Below the pieces are notes generated by a model. The model was not told where the DNA came from. It searched no databases and was given only the letters and a program-made list of their open reading frames with translations. Shown here one piece after another: positions 22,731 through 31,527 of a stretch of DNA of 64,000 bases (positions are counted from its first letter, which is position 1; every line of letters starts with the position of its first letter). The position numbers and the translations under genes are program-made. The stretch is from a virus: the IMG/VR virus record IMGVR_UViG_3300048113_001121, positions 1 through 64,000 of that record, one strand, 5' to 3'.

Positions 22731-24841
22731 TATGTTATTACGTTAAAGTTAGGGTTACAATCTGTTTCGGATATATCAAAACCGAAATCACAAGTTATTT
22801 CATCAGTTACAAAATCAAAATCACATACTGCCTCTTCCGCATCAAAATCAAAGTAACATCCCAATAAACAAGGGAAACAGTTACTACACCAAAAGTCATA
22901 TAAATTATATCTACCTTTTAGTTCTCTATAATTATGTTGAACTTGCGGAGTTGATAATGGTTCGGTATACATCCTAAACTGAGATATCCCACCCATAAAA
23001 GTTCCCCCAAAATTAGGTTCAAGTAAGATATCAGTGGTTAAACCAGATAATGAAGTACCCGATAAAGTTTGGTTTGGCATCGATTCTGGGTCCTGTATAT
23101 ACTTTCCTTCTGTGGCGGTACATGCGCTAAACATTAAACTCTCTCTAAGTCCTTGGGTACCTCCGCCCCAACTTACATTAAATGGTACTCCAAGTTGTTT
23201 TTCTTTTTGAGTATTTAATTCACGAGGTATAATTTCTTCAAAATCCTCAATAACCATAAATAGGTAACCATTAACATATAATTTTAATAACCCTCTTCTT
23301 CTGTCTTTATTACGTAACCATTTTCTATTTAATTCAATTAAACTTTCCTTTTTCTCTTTTTTACTACCTATATGTGTTTGTGGTGGCATTATTAAATTGT
23401 ACGCGGCACCATTTATTGCTGACGGGTAAACCACATCTCTTATATCACCTAAACCTCCCCAATTAATTAAATCACAGTCCTCTAATGTTTGATACCTCTC
23501 AAATACGGCAGAAAACATTACCCATCTTTCTTCAGTATTAGCAGTTAAACAAACTAATGAGTCGTACCCACAATCATCATATATTCCCCTAACTGAACAA
23601 ATCTCATTAATACAATAACCTGAAGAATATGTTAATCCTGTTGTTCCACAGCTACCTGTTGTAACACAGTCACCTGTTAATTTAATGTATTTAACACATA
23701 AGTGTGGGTTTTTAGGGTCCCCCGATAATCTTATTGACATTGCATTTGAAAGTGCATCAACCCCTGGGTCCACCGGTGGGTTAACTATTGTAGTATCATA
23801 TGCTCCGCAAGGTCCCGTATTATGTTTAACTGTGGTACCTGTAGTTGGAAAAACTTTAAAACAATCTGAATTGGTTACTCCTGTGTCGGCACAAGCACAT
23901 GTTCTTATACAATCATCTAATCCGGTGGTAACTCTTTTATATGTCCATTCTGTACTACTTTTACCTGAGGTATCAACATTAAACCCGCAATTATAGTTAT
24001 AACAACCTAAACCGTCTGAACCTTGATTACCTCTTTTAGATTCTACTTTACCTGAAGCAGGGTGGTAATATTTATTTTCAGCCCTCGTACCAAAATAAAA
24101 GAACATACCCGCATTTTCAGGGTAGACATCATTTAAATAAACTTCAGAAGGTTGTATATTAAATTCTTCTCTTTGCCTTGGTTTAATCACAGTCTCCATA
24201 GTCCATCCTTTATTTACTCTTTCAGGAAAAACTTCGTAATCATAACCAAATAATTTATAAAAACCTTGATAAAATCCTCCGTATAACTCATTATAGTAAC
24301 CTATCGAATCAAAATTATTTTTAGATACTATATTATAAATTGTTTTTGAATTACCCGAAAACCTATGGTTTGGATAATCGGCATATGAAGTTACTGGATG
24401 AAATTTCATTCTACGGTCATAGTAATGTGGGTTCCATTTTTCAAAATCATTAATACCCATTGTAAATGTTATGGTTTCACCTGTCATTTTATCATATAAC
24501 CCGTTATCGGTTGCAACCAAACCTATATCACACAAAGTAGTCGCCGATTCACAGAATAAATCAACATTTTTAGGGTTATAATAATTTTCAGACACTAAAG
24601 TATTTCCGGTATAATTAACATTCCACAACAATTTCATTTTTTGGTTAGATATATTTGATGATAAATCAATATACACGGGTAACCTATCTCCATCGTCTTC
24701 CGCAATAAGTTTTTTAGAAAATACTACCTCCTCATCATAATCTCTTTCATCTGAAGCGATTGTAAGGTCAAAGTAACTACTACTATCTAAACGGATATCG
24801 TATCGATTAAAATTATAATTATTAATATTCTGACTTGCCAT
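22730..24841 (-). CDS. Large structural protein, LamG-like (tail/fibre)
   Basis: A 703-residue protein with beta-rich sequence and several Cys. KGWTMETVIKPRQREEF (about 210-226) and RRGLLKLYVNGYLFMVIEDF then GGTQGLRESLMFS and GGISQFRMYTEPLS resemble concanavalin/LamG-type jelly-roll domains, whose second halves have L-x-L-Y-V-N-G and I-x-x-F-R-x-Y-x-x-x-L patterns. The C-terminus is Cys-rich, with CxFDFDAEEAVCDFDF-type repeats. It is likely a virion surface protein of the same cluster as the protease and Pro-Thr protein. Its ATG lies back to back with the plus-strand block at 24898. Confidence 0.7.
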   Translation of the reverse strand: MASQNINNYNFNRYDIRLDSSSYFDLTIASDERDYDEEVVFSKKLIAEDDGDRLPVYIDLSSNISNQKMKLLWNVNYTGNTLVSENYYNPKNVDLFCESATTLCDIGLVATDNGLYDKMTGETITFTMGINDFEKWNPHYYDRRMKFHPVTSYADYPNHRFSGNSKTIYNIVSKNNFDSIGYYNELYGGFYQGFYKLFGYDYEVFPERVNKGWTMETVIKPRQREEFNIQPSEVYLNDVYPENAGMFFYFGTRAENKYYHPASGKVESKRGNQGSDGLGCYNYNCGFNVDTSGKSSTEWTYKRVTTGLDDCIRTCACADTGVTNSDCFKVFPTTGTTVKHNTGPCGAYDTTIVNPPVDPGVDALSNAMSIRLSGDPKNPHLCVKYIKLTGDCVTTGSCGTTGLTYSSGYCINEICSVRGIYDDCGYDSLVCLTANTEERWVMFSAVFERYQTLEDCDLINWGGLGDIRDVVYPSAINGAAYNLIMPPQTHIGSKKEKKESLIELNRKWLRNKDRRRGLLKLYVNGYLFMVIEDFEEIIPRELNTQKEKQLGVPFNVSWGGGTQGLRESLMFSACTATEGKYIQDPESMPNQTLSGTSLSGLTTDILLEPNFGGTFMGGISQFRMYTEPLSTPQVQHNYRELKGRYNLYDFWCSNCFPCLLGCYFDFDAEEAVCDFDFVTDEITCDFGFDISETDCNPNFNVIT

Positions 24842-24875
24842 GAATGGTTTTTATAGATAAATACTTTGTTCGTAG

Positions 24876-24883
24876 TATTTATA
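24876..24883 (+). promoter_or_regulatory. Late-promoter-like motif setting the start of the next gene
   Basis: TATTTATATTAAAAAAG, 14 bases before ATG 24898. The same spacing and sequence recur before 47193. It argues against an in-frame upstream ATG at 24844, which lies before the motif. Confidence 0.45.
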
Positions 24884-24897
24884 TTAAAAAAGAATCT

Positions 24898-25650
24898 ATG
24901 AAGTCGTATCTTTATAAAACAAAGGAGGGTGCTGAGAAAGCCTCAAAGGAATTGGGTTGTGAGGGTTCTCACAAACATAAAAGAAAAACATTTATGCCGT
25001 GTAAAACACATAAAGAGTTTTTAGATGTTACTCAGACCTCAAAACCTGAAGGAGAAATGGATGAGATAATTGACTATGACGGTACTATGTTAAATTCTAA
25101 AATACCGATTTTAGACCCTAATGTTAGTGCGGATGGTAATACAACTATGGATAAGACTGTTGCGATGGCTCGTATTACACAAGACCCGTTAACAAGAGGG
25201 TATAGAACATATTATGGTGAGAGTATCGAAAAACGAGAAGTTAGTGAAGAAGATATGGAAGACGCTTTTGGTTATGACGAAACCAAATTTATGGATGCCG
25301 ATGAAACTATAGATTTCTTTATGGATGAATTAGGTTTTGATGAAGACGACGCTAAAGGTAGGTCTGAAGAAATGGGTAAAGACCCTAAATTAGATGATAG
25401 TTCAGAGTTTAAAGATAAGAAAAATTTTGTCATGAAAGGTCGACTTACAGAAAAAGGAAAAGTTTTAAGTAAAGAAGACTTAATTAAGATGGCTGACGAT
25501 ATGTTAGTTAGTAAATCTGAAGATAAAGATTTAAAAATTGACCGTAAACTTTCACCAATATTAGTTAGAAATATAAAGGCATTAAAAAAATTGGCATTAT
25601 TAGATGGTATATCAACATCCGAATTAGTTAAAATTTTAAAAAATGAATAA
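24898..25650 (+). CDS. Acidic protein with phage SHK-type N-terminal motif
   Basis: From ATG 24898 this encodes 250 residues, MKSYLYKTKEGAEKASKELG first. The segment GCEGSHKHKRKTFMPCKTHKEF follows the K-x-x-A-E-x-x-A-K-x-L-G-x-x-G-S-H pattern that I recall as a short module at the ends of diverse phage proteins. The middle is very acidic (DEDDAKGRSEEMGKDPKL), and the end is helical (LVRNIKALKKLALLDGISTS). The in-frame upstream ATG at 24844 would add 18 residues but precedes the promoter-like motif. Function is unknown; a virion or assembly protein is plausible. Confidence 0.65.
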   Translation: MKSYLYKTKEGAEKASKELGCEGSHKHKRKTFMPCKTHKEFLDVTQTSKPEGEMDEIIDYDGTMLNSKIPILDPNVSADGNTTMDKTVAMARITQDPLTRGYRTYYGESIEKREVSEEDMEDAFGYDETKFMDADETIDFFMDELGFDEDDAKGRSEEMGKDPKLDDSSEFKDKKNFVMKGRLTEKGKVLSKEDLIKMADDMLVSKSEDKDLKIDRKLSPILVRNIKALKKLALLDGISTSELVKILKNE

Positions 25651-26107
25651 GGAATTATATAACAGAAAAGTTAAAGTACCTGAATCACTTTGTAATCACC
25701 TATCTCAGTGTTTTGATTCTGTTGACGCCGATAGTAATGTCGAAGGGTTTAATAGAAACCAAGACTTAAGAAAAAGTGGTGTGGCCACTTACCAACAAAT
25801 TAAAAGAATTAAAAATTGGTTTGAAGGTTATGAGGGTAATAAAGAAGATTCACCATACATTTTAAATGGTGGTGAAAGAATGGAAAAATGGTGTGATAGT
25901 GTTTTAGACCATTGGAGAAAAACATTAGATATCGGTAAAAAGGCCAAATCAGAAGGTGGTATGGAAAATGAATATATAAAATATCATACTAAAGATGGAA
26001 TAGTTGTTAGTCCTAATCAAAAACATGAGAAAGGTATTAACAAATTTGACACGTCTGTAACTGAACAAATAAAACAAATAAACGATATAATGAAAACATT
26101 AATATAA
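25643..26107 (+). CDS. Hypothetical protein, virion cluster
   Basis: A 154-residue protein overlapping the preceding gene by 8 bases. It is mostly helical: NKELYNRKVKVPESLCNHLSQ, then QQIKRIKNWFEGYEG and MEKWCDSVLDHWRKTLDIGKKAK. I recall similar E-L-Y-x-R-K-V-x-V-P openings in uncharacterised phage proteins of this type. Stop and next start overlap (TAATG), so it is part of a translationally linked string of small genes. No catalytic motif is visible. Confidence 0.65.
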   Translation: MNKELYNRKVKVPESLCNHLSQCFDSVDADSNVEGFNRNQDLRKSGVATYQQIKRIKNWFEGYEGNKEDSPYILNGGERMEKWCDSVLDHWRKTLDIGKKAKSEGGMENEYIKYHTKDGIVVSPNQKHEKGINKFDTSVTEQIKQINDIMKTLI

Positions 26108-26406
26108 TGGCAACACAAAATGACAAATTAGACTTCGCACAACCAGCTAACTCATTATCTGAATACGCTGAAGCGGAAAGAGCAAAGTTATTCCCTAAGA
26201 ATGATTTTTCACCAAAAAGTGACCTTTACTCACCTCAACATCCCGATGCGATGGCAGATGGTGATAATATTGGTAGAGGAACTGCTCAATTTTTAGATGT
26301 CTACAACGAAACTGCTGGTACTTCAACAGATATACAAGCAAGGGTTGAAAACACAAAAATTGATAAATATAGTCCTAATAAACCCTACCCTAACTTCGAC
26401 TTGTAA
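26107..26406 (+). CDS. Hypothetical small protein
   Basis: A 99-residue low-complexity protein rich in Asp, Ser, Pro and Asn, with GRGTAQFLDVYNETAGTSTD in the second half and YSPNKPYPNFDL at the end. It has few hydrophobic core residues, suggesting a disordered or extended virion component. It overlaps both neighbours by one base in stop/start arrangement. Function is unknown. Confidence 0.6.
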   Translation: MATQNDKLDFAQPANSLSEYAEAERAKLFPKNDFSPKSDLYSPQHPDAMADGDNIGRGTAQFLDVYNETAGTSTDIQARVENTKIDKYSPNKPYPNFDL

Positions 26407-26789
26407 TGAAATTACTTACCACGGTTAAAGGTCTTATAAATGAAATTGCGTCTCTTAGTGATATTGAAAAATCAATTAGAGACCGAAAAGTTGTAGTTAT
26501 TAATTACGATGGTAAGGAACCCGGTGGTAAGGGATATAGAACAATAGAACCTGTTTGTGTGGGTAGAAGTAAGGGTGGTAATAATATGGTACTCAGAGCA
26601 TGGGATACTGAAGGTGCGTCACATACCGCAACTATAGGTGAAAAACCATTACCCGGATGGAGGTTATTCAGAGTTGATAAAATATTTACTTATAAGTTAA
26701 CTAATGATACCTTTAATGAACCTAGACCTAACTACAACCCTAACGGTGATAACAGTATGTCTAGTGTAATTTTAAACGCAAAATTTTAA
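26406..26789 (+). CDS. WYL-like small beta-barrel protein
   Basis: A 127-residue protein. After an N-terminal helix (MKLLTTVKGLINEIA), SIRDRKVVVINYDG, YRTIEPVCVGRSKGG, NMVLRAWDTEG and GWRLFRVDKIFTY follow the WYL-domain order: I-x-Y strand, E-P strand, variable loop, L-x-A-W/Y strand, R-x-F-x-x-D-R/K-I. WYL domains are SH3-like folds that bind nucleic acid or nucleotide ligands and often sit in regulators. This one is stand-alone, without a helix-turn-helix. A regulatory or structural role is possible; the assignment is by pattern. Confidence 0.65.
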   Translation: MKLLTTVKGLINEIASLSDIEKSIRDRKVVVINYDGKEPGGKGYRTIEPVCVGRSKGGNNMVLRAWDTEGASHTATIGEKPLPGWRLFRVDKIFTYKLTNDTFNEPRPNYNPNGDNSMSSVILNAKF

Positions 26790-26800
26790 TATAAAATAAT

Positions 26801-27412
26801 ATGAGTGACTTAATGCAAAAATTAGCAGTTTCTAAAAAAATAATGGATAAACACAATGGAACACCTAGGAATCAAGGTGGAGGGTCACTACCTATGTCCG
26901 AAAATATAAACGCGACATATAATGTGCCTCAAGATATGATACAACAACAAGTACCTCAACAACAAGTACCTCAACAGGCTCAACCAATTAGTAATGGTGA
27001 ACCTGTAAGTGAAAATGCGATTAAAAATTCTAAATTACCGGATGAAATAAAAAAATTAATGTTAGAAAATCCTATAGTTCAGCCACAGTCTAATGGTCCA
27101 GTATTAACTGACGAATTAATACAAGGAGCCACACGACTAATGAATAATAATACACCTCCTCAAACAGGTCCTTTACAAAATGAAGGTAATACTGTTATCT
27201 CTAATTCTTCAACAATACCAAACAATGGGGATTTAAAACAAATGATTAGAGATGTAGTTCGTGACACAGTTAGAGATGTTGTTAGAGAAGAATTAAAAAG
27301 TTCGGGTATTGTTACTGAAGGAAACCAAAAAGTTAATGAAACATTATCTCTTAGAGTAGGTAAACATGTGTTTGAAGGAAAAGTCCTTAAAGTAAAAAAA
27401 GTAAAACAATAA
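26801..27412 (+). CDS. Hypothetical Gln/Pro-rich protein
   Basis: A 203-residue protein with a disordered Gln/Pro/Asn-rich centre (QQQVPQQQVPQQAQ at about 47-60). It has a short conserved-looking helix pair, MIRDVVRDTVRDVVREELK (about 147-165), and a basic end LRVGKHVFEGKVLKVKKVK. The repeated R-D-V/T-V-R-D/E helix could form a coiled coil. It closes the string of small genes before the glycosyltransferase block. Function is unknown; a virion or head-interior protein is a guess. Confidence 0.6.
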   Translation: MSDLMQKLAVSKKIMDKHNGTPRNQGGGSLPMSENINATYNVPQDMIQQQVPQQQVPQQAQPISNGEPVSENAIKNSKLPDEIKKLMLENPIVQPQSNGPVLTDELIQGATRLMNNNTPPQTGPLQNEGNTVISNSSTIPNNGDLKQMIRDVVRDTVRDVVREELKSSGIVTEGNQKVNETLSLRVGKHVFEGKVLKVKKVKQ

Positions 27413-27467
27413 CAATACCTTTTCTTATTAAAAATCTTTTACTATATTTTGATTAAAATTAAATTAT

Positions 27468-28676
27468 ATGTCAAAGATAAGAGTATTAGTCCTACCATCC
27501 GATAGAACAGGTGTCGGTAAATTTCGTTCAGTTGAACCTCACATTTTTCTACAAAATCAAAATCCTGATGACTTTCATGTAGATATAGATTACGACCCAA
27601 AAATTAATGATGATAACTTTTGGAAAGGTTATGATATGGTTCATTTTCATAGAACAATCACTAAAGATTATGATAGTACACCGGCCTTAATCGATAAATT
27701 ACATAAATGGGGCATAGTAACAGTTGCCGATATTGATGATTATTGGTTACCAACTAAAGAACATCCCGCACATGCTATGATTCAAAATAATAAGTTGAAT
27801 CTAAAAATTAGAGCAAACTTAAAAGCTGCTCAATATGTGACAACAACTACAGAGATTTTTGCTCAAGAAATAAAAAAGTTTAATAAAAATGTTTTTGTTT
27901 TACCAAACGCGATTAACCCTAATGAACCTCAGTTTAAACATAAGACAGAACCCTCAGATAAATTAAGATTTGGGTGGTTAGGTGGTTCTTCACATTTACA
28001 CGATTTAAAAATATTAGATAATTGTTTTAGTAAATTAGGTAACTTAAAAGAAAAATATGAGTTATATTTATGTGGTTTTGATACAAGAGGCTCAGTAACT
28101 GAAATTGACCAAAAAACAGGTAATCAAAAACAAAGAGATATTAAACCAGAAGAAACGGTATGGGCGGAGTATGAAAAAATATTCACAAAAAACTATCAGG
28201 ATGTACCTGAAGAATATAAAAAATACCTTTTAACGTATAATCAACAACCTTACAACGATGAAAAATATTATCATAGAGTTTGGACACAACCCGTCACTTC
28301 GTACGCTAAAAACTACGCAAAATTTGACGTATCTTTAGCTCCGATTAAAAATCATATCTTTAATAGAATGAAATCTCAATTAAAAGTAATTGAAGCGGGG
28401 TTTTATAAAAAGGCAATTATAGCCTCAAATATTGGACCTTATACCATCGATTTAAAACACGCACTTAAATATGGTGAATTTGTTGATGGTAATGCATTAT
28501 TAGTAAATGAAGGTAGAAATCATTCAGATTGGGCAAAATATATTAAGAAATTGGTTAATAACCCAACATGGGCTGAAGATTTAGGTGAAAGGTTATATGA
28601 AACAGTAAAAGACACTTATGATTTAAATGTAGTAACAAAAACGAGAGCAGAAATATATAAAACAATAACAAAATGA
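27468..28676 (+). CDS. Glycosyltransferase, GT-B type (GT4-like)
   Basis: A 402-residue protein. The N-terminal Rossmann half has VLVLPSDRTGVGKFRSVEP and a VHFHR strand, and IDDYWLPTKEHPAH at mid-length. The C-terminal half starts LRFGWLGGSSHLHDLKILDN, a typical nucleotide-sugar binding loop of GT4 enzymes, and later has LKVIEAGFYKKAIIASNIGPYT, matching the E-x-x-x-x-x-x-P/A-V-I-x-S region. It transfers a sugar from an activated donor; the acceptor is unknown. It opens the sugar block and overlaps the next gene by four bases. Confidence 0.85.
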   Translation: MSKIRVLVLPSDRTGVGKFRSVEPHIFLQNQNPDDFHVDIDYDPKINDDNFWKGYDMVHFHRTITKDYDSTPALIDKLHKWGIVTVADIDDYWLPTKEHPAHAMIQNNKLNLKIRANLKAAQYVTTTTEIFAQEIKKFNKNVFVLPNAINPNEPQFKHKTEPSDKLRFGWLGGSSHLHDLKILDNCFSKLGNLKEKYELYLCGFDTRGSVTEIDQKTGNQKQRDIKPEETVWAEYEKIFTKNYQDVPEEYKKYLLTYNQQPYNDEKYYHRVWTQPVTSYAKNYAKFDVSLAPIKNHIFNRMKSQLKVIEAGFYKKAIIASNIGPYTIDLKHALKYGEFVDGNALLVNEGRNHSDWAKYIKKLVNNPTWAEDLGERLYETVKDTYDLNVVTKTRAEIYKTITK

Positions 28677-29374
28677 TAGATTTACCATTAAACAAACTTT
28701 TATTTTTCGATTTAGAAACTGTAGGTATTGAAAAAGACTTACCGACACTTAAGAAAAATAAACCAGAATTAGCAAGATTATTTGAGAGTTACTTAGATTG
28801 GTTTATTAGGAAATATCCTGACCAAGAAGGTAAAACACCTGAAGAGATTTTTATTAATAAGGCCGCATTAGTTGCTGAGTTCTCTAAAATTATAGTAGCA
28901 TCTTTTTCTTTTATAACTCCAAGTGATGAGGTACATACTCAAACATTTGCCGAAGATGACGAGAAAGAATTATTACTTAAGGTTAGAGACTTATTAAATA
29001 AAGTTCAAAAATTAGATTTTCACTTATGTGGACATAATATTAAATTTTTTGATATACCAACCTTAGGTAAAAGATTTTTAACTAATAATATTTTACCACC
29101 AAAAATATTACCTTCATACGAAACTAAACCGTGGGAGGTAAAGGCTCTTGACACTAAAGATATTTGGCAGTTTGGTAACAATTTTGGGATATCATCGTTA
29201 GATTTAATGTGTGTGTCAATGGGTATTGAAAGTCCTAAAACGGGGGAAGTAAGTGGTAATTTAGTACACGACACATATTGGAACGCAAATGGATTATCGC
29301 CAATAGCGGAATACTGTGAAAAGGATGTAAATGTACTTGTCGAATTAATTAGAAAAATTTACAATTTAAAATAA
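28673..29374 (+). CDS. 3'-5' exonuclease, DnaQ-like (polB exo2 type)
   Basis: A 233-residue RNase H-fold exonuclease. Motif Exo I is FFDLETVG (residues 11-18), Exo II is LCGHNIKFFDIPTL, Exo III is YCEKDVNVL near the C-terminus, giving the DEDD set. The arrangement matches predicted polB-like 3'-5' exonucleases that stand alone. It likely degrades single-stranded DNA or host nucleic acid, or proofreads in trans. It overlaps the glycosyltransferase gene by four bases and precedes dUTPase, so a nucleotide/DNA metabolism pair sits inside the sugar cluster. Confidence 0.85.
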   Translation: MIDLPLNKLLFFDLETVGIEKDLPTLKKNKPELARLFESYLDWFIRKYPDQEGKTPEEIFINKAALVAEFSKIIVASFSFITPSDEVHTQTFAEDDEKELLLKVRDLLNKVQKLDFHLCGHNIKFFDIPTLGKRFLTNNILPPKILPSYETKPWEVKALDTKDIWQFGNNFGISSLDLMCVSMGIESPKTGEVSGNLVHDTYWNANGLSPIAEYCEKDVNVLVELIRKIYNLK

Positions 29375-29377
29375 GAT

Positions 29378-29977
29378 ATGTTTAAAAAATTTAATGAATT
29401 AAAAAATGATATGTCTAAATTAAAAGACATACAAAAGCAACTTAGTGATGTGGATATGTCTGACCCTAAAGCGATGTTAGAGTCTTTCGGTGTTGATTAT
29501 GATGAGTTAGAAAAATCATTTACTCACACAGGATTTGAACCAACACAAATAGACTATACTTTTAAGTCCGTTAATCCTGAACCTAAATATCACTATGGTA
29601 GTGATTCGGGGTTCGACTTACGAGCTAATGAAAAAGTGACATTAGAACCATTTGGTAGAGCTTTAATCCCAACAGGCTTATACATTGATGTACCACAAAG
29701 GAGTGAGGTACAAGTAAGACCTAAAAGTGGTTTAGCTATTAAGAAAGGTTTAACCGTCCTTAACACACCAGGTACTGTGGACGAAGGATACACAGGGGAA
29801 ATAAAAGTTATATTAATTAATCTTAGTAATGAAACTCAAGTAATCGAATTTGGAGATAAAATTGCACAAGCGGTAATATGTCCCGTAATTCAAGGTCGAG
29901 ACGTTAAGTTAAATAGAGTTAAAGAAATTAAAGAAAAAGACCGTAACTCAAACGGATTTGGTTCTACAGGAAATTAA
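29378..29977 (+). CDS. dut: dUTP diphosphatase
   Basis: A 199-residue protein. The dUTPase core (about 68-199) has all five motifs: SDSGFDLRA (1), RPKSGLAIKKG (2), GTVDEGYTGE (3), GDKIAQAVI (4), and RNSNGFGSTG at the C-terminus (5). It hydrolyses dUTP to dUMP and pyrophosphate, limiting uracil in DNA. A ~65-residue N-terminal extension is helical and charged (MSKLKDIQKQLSDVDMSDPK), an addition not typical of the ~150-residue trimeric enzymes. Motif 3 keeps the catalytic Asp. Confidence 0.95.
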   Translation: MFKKFNELKNDMSKLKDIQKQLSDVDMSDPKAMLESFGVDYDELEKSFTHTGFEPTQIDYTFKSVNPEPKYHYGSDSGFDLRANEKVTLEPFGRALIPTGLYIDVPQRSEVQVRPKSGLAIKKGLTVLNTPGTVDEGYTGEIKVILINLSNETQVIEFGDKIAQAVICPVIQGRDVKLNRVKEIKEKDRNSNGFGSTGN

Positions 29978-29987
29978 ATAAAATTTT

Positions 29988-31388
29988 ATGATAACAATTG
30001 GATATTGTACTAAAAAAATTGACCCTAAGTTTAAAGAATATATAGAACAGTCTTGCGGTGTTCATAAAATGGAGGTCATACCTTTTGAAAATCCAGGTAC
30101 CCATTCATTAAGTGAGGCTTATAATATAATTTTAGAAAAGGCAAGTAACGATATAGTAGTATTATGTCACGATGACCTTTACTTCGAAAAGAAGAATTGG
30201 GGAAATAAGGTACTTAAACATTTTAAAAGAAATCCTGAATATGGTATTTTAGGGGTCGCAGGTACTAAATTTTTTCCTAAGTCGGCAAGATGGTGGGAAA
30301 TTACCGAAGAGATGTTAGGTATAGTTAACCACCAACAAGGTGAAAAAAAATGGACTAACCAATATAGTGAATCAAAGGGTAGTAAATTAGATGAAACCGT
30401 CATTGTTGATGGTCTTTTCATCGCTTTAGATAAAACTAAAATAAAACATACTTTTGATGAATCTTTTAATGGATTTCATTTTTATGATTTAGGTTTTAGT
30501 TTTAAAAATCACATTAGTGGAGTTAAGATTGGAGTATTTTATGATGTGAGAATAACCCACCTTTCAATAGGTCAGACAAATAATGAATGGGAAAATAATA
30601 GGTTAAAATTCTTAAGTATGTACGAGGATAAATTACCTATACTTTTACCTACTAAATTTAATAAAAAACCAATAAAGAAAGGTGAACCCTTAGTAACTTT
30701 AGCGATGCCAATTTATAATTATGCTAAAAGGTTAAATCCTACTTTACAATCCGTTTATAACCAAGATTATACTAATTTCGAAATTACTTTAGTTAATGAT
30801 GGTTCAGATGATGAGTACTGTTTAATGAAATTAGATTCATTAGAAGGTCAGGAAGGTATACGAATTATACATAAAGAGAATACTGGAGTTTCTGACACTC
30901 GAAACGTGGCGGTTAGAGAAGGTAAAGGTGAATACATTTTACCTTTAGATGCTGATGATATGATTTATCCTGGTTACCTTAAAACAGGTGTTAACATTAT
31001 AAAGAAAAACCCTAAAATAAGTCCTGTTTATTGCGATACTGTTCATGTTGGTGAAATGCAGGGGTTAGAAAAAAGACCTGAGTGGTCAAAAGAAAGACTT
31101 TTACAGGGTCCATTTATAGTTAATAGTTCTATGTATTCCCGTGAAGCTTATAATTCAATAGAGGGTTACAGTACAGAAATGAAAGGATGGGTAGATTATG
31201 ACTTATGGGTACAAATGATGGATGCCGGATTTATTGGTAAAAGAATCCCTAAGGGACTATTTATTTATTTCCACCATGAAAGTGAAGGTAAGGGGTCAGT
31301 CTCTACATCTGCACGACAAAATATGGGGGAATTACATAAAACAGTCTTGGAAAGACATAAAAAAAGAAAAAACAACAGTAATGAGTAG
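29988..31388 (+). CDS. Two-domain glycosyltransferase (GT-A, GT2-like)
   Basis: A 466-residue protein with two nucleotide-sugar transferase domains. Residues about 1-225 form a GT-A-like unit with DIVVLCHDDLYFEKKNWG (DD motif) and FHFYDLGFSF. Residues about 230-460 are a classic GT2 domain: VTLAMPIYNYAKRLNPTLQS, ITLVNDGSDDEYC, NTGVSDTRNVAVREGKGEYILPLDADDMI (DxD) and WVDYDLWVQMMDAGF. GT2 enzymes build polysaccharide chains. Two fused transferases suggest a bifunctional, possibly processive enzyme. Its stop overlaps the next small gene (ATGAGTAG). Confidence 0.9.
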   Translation: MITIGYCTKKIDPKFKEYIEQSCGVHKMEVIPFENPGTHSLSEAYNIILEKASNDIVVLCHDDLYFEKKNWGNKVLKHFKRNPEYGILGVAGTKFFPKSARWWEITEEMLGIVNHQQGEKKWTNQYSESKGSKLDETVIVDGLFIALDKTKIKHTFDESFNGFHFYDLGFSFKNHISGVKIGVFYDVRITHLSIGQTNNEWENNRLKFLSMYEDKLPILLPTKFNKKPIKKGEPLVTLAMPIYNYAKRLNPTLQSVYNQDYTNFEITLVNDGSDDEYCLMKLDSLEGQEGIRIIHKENTGVSDTRNVAVREGKGEYILPLDADDMIYPGYLKTGVNIIKKNPKISPVYCDTVHVGEMQGLEKRPEWSKERLLQGPFIVNSSMYSREAYNSIEGYSTEMKGWVDYDLWVQMMDAGFIGKRIPKGLFIYFHHESEGKGSVSTSARQNMGELHKTVLERHKKRKNNSNE

Positions 31389-31527
31389 TATTGACCAACA
31401 AAATAACGGTAACCCTCACACACATGAAACTAGAAATTCGTTCAATCAAAAAGTGGCAAAATTATCTATGTTAGGTAGAAGTAAAAAGGTACAGTGGAGT
31501 GATAAACGAAGATATCGAAACATATAA
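31381..31527 (+). CDS. Small basic protein overlapping the glycosyltransferase end
   Basis: A 48-residue gene whose ATG lies 5 bases before the TAG of the glycosyltransferase, in a different frame. The product reads MSSIDQQNNGNPHTHETRNS, then KVAKLSMLGRSKKVQWSDKRR, basic and probably nucleic-acid or capsid associated. The frame is open further upstream to 31222, but that part lies wholly inside the glycosyltransferase and is probably a shadow. Its stop overlaps the next start. Function is unknown. Confidence 0.55.
   Translation: MSSIDQQNNGNPHTHETRNSFNQKVAKLSMLGRSKKVQWSDKRRYRNI

Noticed and set aside
24844-24897. ATG at 24844 as the start of the following gene
   Set aside because: A promoter-like motif lies between it and ATG 24898, which begins a recognisable motif, so the later ATG is preferred.
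31222-31527. 101-residue ORF overlapping the glycosyltransferase end
   Set aside because: The upstream half lies inside the glycosyltransferase frame; only the 48-residue part from 31381 is kept.
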